Below the pieces are notes generated by a model, which saw only the letters and a list, made by a program, of their open reading frames with translations, was not told the DNA's origin and did no database searches. From positions 1-18,579 of the forward strand of contig CAZNQG010000068.1 in assembly GCA_964575235.1 (NCBI GenBank): a stretch of DNA of 18,579 nucleotides. The letters are read 5' to 3'. Made by a program: the position numbers and the translations under genes. Of this stretch, positions 15,920 to 18,579 are shown piece by piece (position 1 is the stretch's first letter; each line of letters begins with the position of its first letter). The stretch is from SM23-62 sp964575235. Its GTDB lineage: Bacteria > Bacteroidota > Bacteroidia > Bacteroidales > SM23-62.

Positions 15920-17806
15920 TTAAAAATAACCGGCTGAAATGGGTTCAATGTAAAGCTTTCCACTGTAAATCCACGGACCGACGGTTAATTGGTAAACGCA
16001 CCATCCCCTTGCATTTGCGCCCAGGGTGACATGGTAATCCCCGGGGGACCATGCATCCCAGTTCCTTTCAAGCAGGAGGGAACCTTTCAGGTCGAAGACT
16101 TTAAGTCTCATCGGGCCCGGAGTCCCGGTTCCATGCAGGCTGAAGCTCAGCCGTGGCCCTGATGGGTTCCGGAATACGGGCCGGGTACCGGCCCCTGAAA
16201 TCGTTTCCACCCCTGTGGAGATGGATGCATCGACCGCATAGGTACGCGCCGTGCCGTCAACGGCAGTTACGACGATGTTTATGGTGCCGGGCAAGGATGC
16301 CGGCTTGGTGACGCTGGCCCGGGTGTCGGGGGCCTGGGGGTAGGCGTTTACGGGGTAGTAGGGAGAAGTACCCTGGGGAAGCACAACCTCGTAATGCAGG
16401 GAATCCGGGTGGAAGTCCGCGACCGGGATTCCCCCTACCTTGATGCTGTCCAGCAGGGCGTTGCCGGAGGCACCATCAATTGAAAGGTAGATGCTGTAGC
16501 TGCTGTGGCTGGCCCGGTCGTTGGCAAGGATCGTCACTTCAGCAAATCCCGGCAGGTCATCGGGGTATTCTATTTCAACCGAGGACAGGGGGTTGACGGC
16601 TGTAGCCTCGATCAGGGGCACGTCCGTAATGTCTTCAGGAAGTTCTATAAAATAAGTATGGGTGGAAGGGTCCCAGTCCGGCAGGTCTTCCCCGTTCAGC
16701 TTCAGGCTGGCGATATCGGCATTCAGGTTGATCGAATCCATGAACAGGGTGGTGTGGCCGCGCAGGATTATGTAAACCGAATCCGATTCCACGGCCGGGT
16801 TCCAGTCCCCGCTGAAATCCGTACTGGTCGCTTTCGAAAAAATGTTTTCCATGGTATATGCGGCAGCCTGGGCCTCGCTGAGCTGGTGGCTCCAGTCCAC
16901 CCGGTAACCGGTGCCGGACCCGGGACCGGTACATTTGTATTCGGCATAAAAGCAGGTGTTCTCCCTGCCATCCCATGTTTTCCAGCCGAGCGGGGAGATG
17001 TTCTCATATTCGATGCACTCGAAAAACACGGTCTGGGCATAGGTTTTCCAGGGCCGGCCGAGATAGACCCCGCTGATTCCCGGTGGAGCCGTAAGCCGGC
17101 AGTTGAAGAAAACGTACCCGAAGCCGTAGTTCTCCTTGGTCGAGGCTGCCGTAATATACCCTCCTGACCGGGGCGTGTGGATCTGGCAGCTATCGAAGAT
17201 GGAGGTGGTATGCCCGAAAATATAATCCACCGCTCCCTCGATGAAACAGTCCTTGAAATAATGCCTGCCGTCGGCACCCGTATAATAGGTATCCTGCCAG
17301 GATATGAACCTGCAATGCAGGAAAACATTCCGTTCCCCGTACGATGCGACCGCCACGTTCTGACCGCTCCCGGTCCCGCCGGGGCGGGCATCGTTCATGA
17401 AAGTCAGGTTCATGGCGCGGAAATCCCTGGCCTGTATCTCGAAGGTAGGCGTTTCGAAGGTGCCCATGCCGGGGACCTTGTCTGCATAATCGTCGTATAC
17501 GATGATGGTGCTGTCCACATCCTCGCCCACCAGGGTAAGGTTGATTTTGGCAGAGGGCACGGTAATCTTTTCCCGGTAGGTTCCCTTTTTGATGAACAGG
17601 ACGGTGCGCTGGGAACTGTTGTTAGGTACGGCATTGATCCCTGCCTGCACGGTAAGGTGGTCGCCGGAACCGTCGGATGCAACCACAATGTCAATTTTGC
17701 CGCCCAGCTTTTCCTGCAGGCTGCCGTCGGAAGCCCAGGATGAGCCGGGCAATACAATTACGAGGCCGATGAACAGGCCTATTCTTAATAAGTAAGGAAC
17801 GCTCAT
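15920..17806 (-). CDS. CE8 pectin methylesterase with cadherin-like domains and T9SS-like tail
   Basis: A 628-residue secreted pectinesterase that removes methyl esters from homogalacturonan. Residues 1-26 form a cleavable signal (ending SSWAS). The CE8 beta-helix (~38-345) carries all family motifs: ASDGSGDH, GSGQNVAVA with Q149, ISWQDTYY with Q171 and D172, VDYIFG with D194, and YLGRPW with R251. Two cadherin-like sandwiches follow (~361-445 and ~449-530), then a tail (~541-628) resembling a T9SS sorting domain: a degenerate RNPSGPRLSF, then LKVFDLKGS and a GWCVYQLTV strand. I chose ATG 17806 because it begins the signal peptide; the longer frame to 17872 would overlap the preceding gene. 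Its start is 4 bp after the stop of a paralogous pectinesterase, so the pair is an operon, convergent with the main cluster. It should act outside the cell, upstream of GH28 and lyases. Confidence 0.93.
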   Translation of the reverse strand: MSVPYLLRIGLFIGLVIVLPGSSWASDGSLQEKLGGKIDIVVASDGSGDHLTVQAGINAVPNNSSQRTVLFIKKGTYREKITVPSAKINLTLVGEDVDSTIIVYDDYADKVPGMGTFETPTFEIQARDFRAMNLTFMNDARPGGTGSGQNVAVASYGERNVFLHCRFISWQDTYYTGADGRHYFKDCFIEGAVDYIFGHTTSIFDSCQIHTPRSGGYITAASTKENYGFGYVFFNCRLTAPPGISGVYLGRPWKTYAQTVFFECIEYENISPLGWKTWDGRENTCFYAEYKCTGPGSGTGYRVDWSHQLSEAQAAAYTMENIFSKATSTDFSGDWNPAVESDSVYIILRGHTTLFMDSINLNADIASLKLNGEDLPDWDPSTHTYFIELPEDITDVPLIEATAVNPLSSVEIEYPDDLPGFAEVTILANDRASHSSYSIYLSIDGASGNALLDSIKVGGIPVADFHPDSLHYEVVLPQGTSPYYPVNAYPQAPDTRASVTKPASLPGTINIVVTAVDGTARTYAVDASISTGVETISGAGTRPVFRNPSGPRLSFSLHGTGTPGPMRLKVFDLKGSLLLERNWDAWSPGDYHVTLGANARGWCVYQLTVGPWIYSGKLYIEPISAGYF

Positions 17807-17810
17807 GTTA

Positions 17811-18579
17811 TCAGGAATTTCGGTTGGCTGAAGGATGTATGTAAATTTTCCCCTGGTAGAGGGACTTATCAAAGCTAAGCTGGTATACGCATAGGCCGTA
17901 TGCGGGGTAGGGATCGGTATGGATGGAATGCTCGCCCGCCGTAATCCCGTTCCACGATCTTTCCAGGAGCAGGGCGCCTATCAGGTCTAAAAGCCTCAGA
18001 TGCACCTGATCCCAGTCCGGCAGATCCTCCCCGTTCAGTTTCAGACCGGCGATGTTCGCACTGGCGTTGATGGAATCCAGGAACATGGTCGTGCGGGCTC
18101 TCAGGACCCGATAGACCGAGTCCGAATCAATGCCCGGAATCCAGTCCCCGGTCGGCCTGATGGGCCAGTCCCCGTCCGCACGGAATACGATATCCTCCAG
18201 GTAGGGTTCCTTCCGGTGGTCTTTGAACCGGGTTTCCCAGTAGATCAGGTAATCGTCGTCGCCCGGGGGGAAGTTGGCTGCACTGAAAATGTTCTCGATC
18301 GTATATTCCAGGGCTTCCGAATCCGTGAGCTGTTTACCGAAATAAACTCGGTTCGTTGTATCCGAACCCGGACCGTAACAGCGGTATTCCCGGTAGTAGC
18401 AGGTGGCTTCCCTTCCGGACCAGGCGCTCCATCCGCCGGCGGACAGGTATTCGGACTCGTAGCAGTCCAGCAGGACGGTCCGGGCATAATCGAACCAGGG
18501 CCTTCCCAGGTTGTAGCTTCCCGTTCCGTACCGTGAATTGAAGGCACAGTCCCGGAACACCATGCCGAAATCGTAGTAC
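17811..18579 (-). CDS. CE8 pectin methylesterase paralogue, C-terminal part, with internal deletion (5' end outside window)
   Basis: The frame is open to the right edge of the window. About 255 codons are visible, starting at a point equivalent to residue ~227 of the neighbouring enzyme (YYDFGMVFRDC against YGFGYVFFNC). The CE8 motif NLGRPW with its catalytic-site arginine is present; the QDT and DYIFG motifs lie outside the window. The region after the helix (DSDSVYRVLRA, TTMFLDSIN, LKLNGEDLPDWD) matches the neighbour. The sequence then jumps within three residues to the T9SS-like end (LRLLDLIGALLLE ... GLCVYQLSFD). Against the neighbour about 185 residues (555 bp) are missing in frame, removing both cadherin-like modules and the first part of the tail. 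The gene stops 4 bp before the downstream paralogue. The catalytic domain may work normally, but export and surface attachment could be altered. Confidence 0.88.
   Translation of the reverse strand, partial: YYDFGMVFRDCAFNSRYGTGSYNLGRPWFDYARTVLLDCYESEYLSAGGWSAWSGREATCYYREYRCYGPGSDTTNRVYFGKQLTDSEALEYTIENIFSAANFPPGDDDYLIYWETRFKDHRKEPYLEDIVFRADGDWPIRPTGDWIPGIDSDSVYRVLRARTTMFLDSINASANIAGLKLNGEDLPDWDQVHLRLLDLIGALLLERSWNGITAGEHSIHTDPYPAYGLCVYQLSFDKSLYQGKIYIHPSANRNS

Noticed and set aside
17807..17872. Upstream extension of the complete pectinesterase
   Set aside because: It would overlap the preceding pectinesterase, and ATG 17806 directly starts a signal peptide.

Overview
The window looks like a pectin-degradation locus from a member of the Bacteroidota (or a close FCB-group relative). 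Three things in the sequence suggest this. Several enzymes carry lipoprotein signal peptides ending in a cysteine. Three large secreted proteins end in type IX secretion system (T9SS) sorting domains. Start codons generally lack strong Shine-Dalgarno sequences and are preceded by A/T-rich leaders. Coding DNA is GC-rich, with AT-rich gaps. No tRNA, rRNA, CRISPR array, transposase or phage gene was seen.

Region 1 (1-8090, + strand) is a tightly packed run of genes. It holds the end of one PfkB-type sugar kinase and a complete paralogous kinase, both candidate 2-keto-3-deoxygluconate kinases. These are followed by a CE12-like rhamnogalacturonan acetylesterase, a GH43 glycosidase, a DUF4861 protein, a GH105 unsaturated-uronyl hydrolase and a GH28 polygalacturonase-type enzyme. 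The gaps are short (-4 to 74 bp), as expected of one operon. Most of the enzymes look like lipoproteins, so they would act on oligosaccharides at the outer membrane or in the periplasm.

Region 2 (8147-15768, + strand) encodes two very large exported proteins. The first is a 1292-residue lamin-tail / CotH-kinase-like protein with a T9SS tail. After a 317-bp AT-rich leader comes a 1141-residue protein. It has a concanavalin-like N-terminus, three tandem copies of a roughly 235-residue domain that I cannot name with certainty, a cadherin-like beta-sandwich and a T9SS tail. This triplicated protein is the least explained gene here. A strong bidirectional-looking terminator follows at 15791-15832.

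Region 3 (15920-18579, - strand) is a convergent operon of two CE8 pectin methylesterase paralogues separated by 4 bp. The downstream copy is complete, with cadherin-like modules and a T9SS-like tail. The upstream copy, cut by the window edge, has lost about 185 residues in frame between the catalytic domain and the tail.

Together the genes suggest this scheme (inference from families): secreted CE8 enzymes remove methyl groups, CE12 removes acetyl groups, GH43 trims side chains, GH28 and GH105 cut the galacturonan or rhamnogalacturonan backbone and its unsaturated ends, and the PfkB kinases feed the keto-deoxy sugar into central metabolism. No polysaccharide lyase, SusC/SusD pair or regulator lies in the window, so those parts, if present, are outside it.
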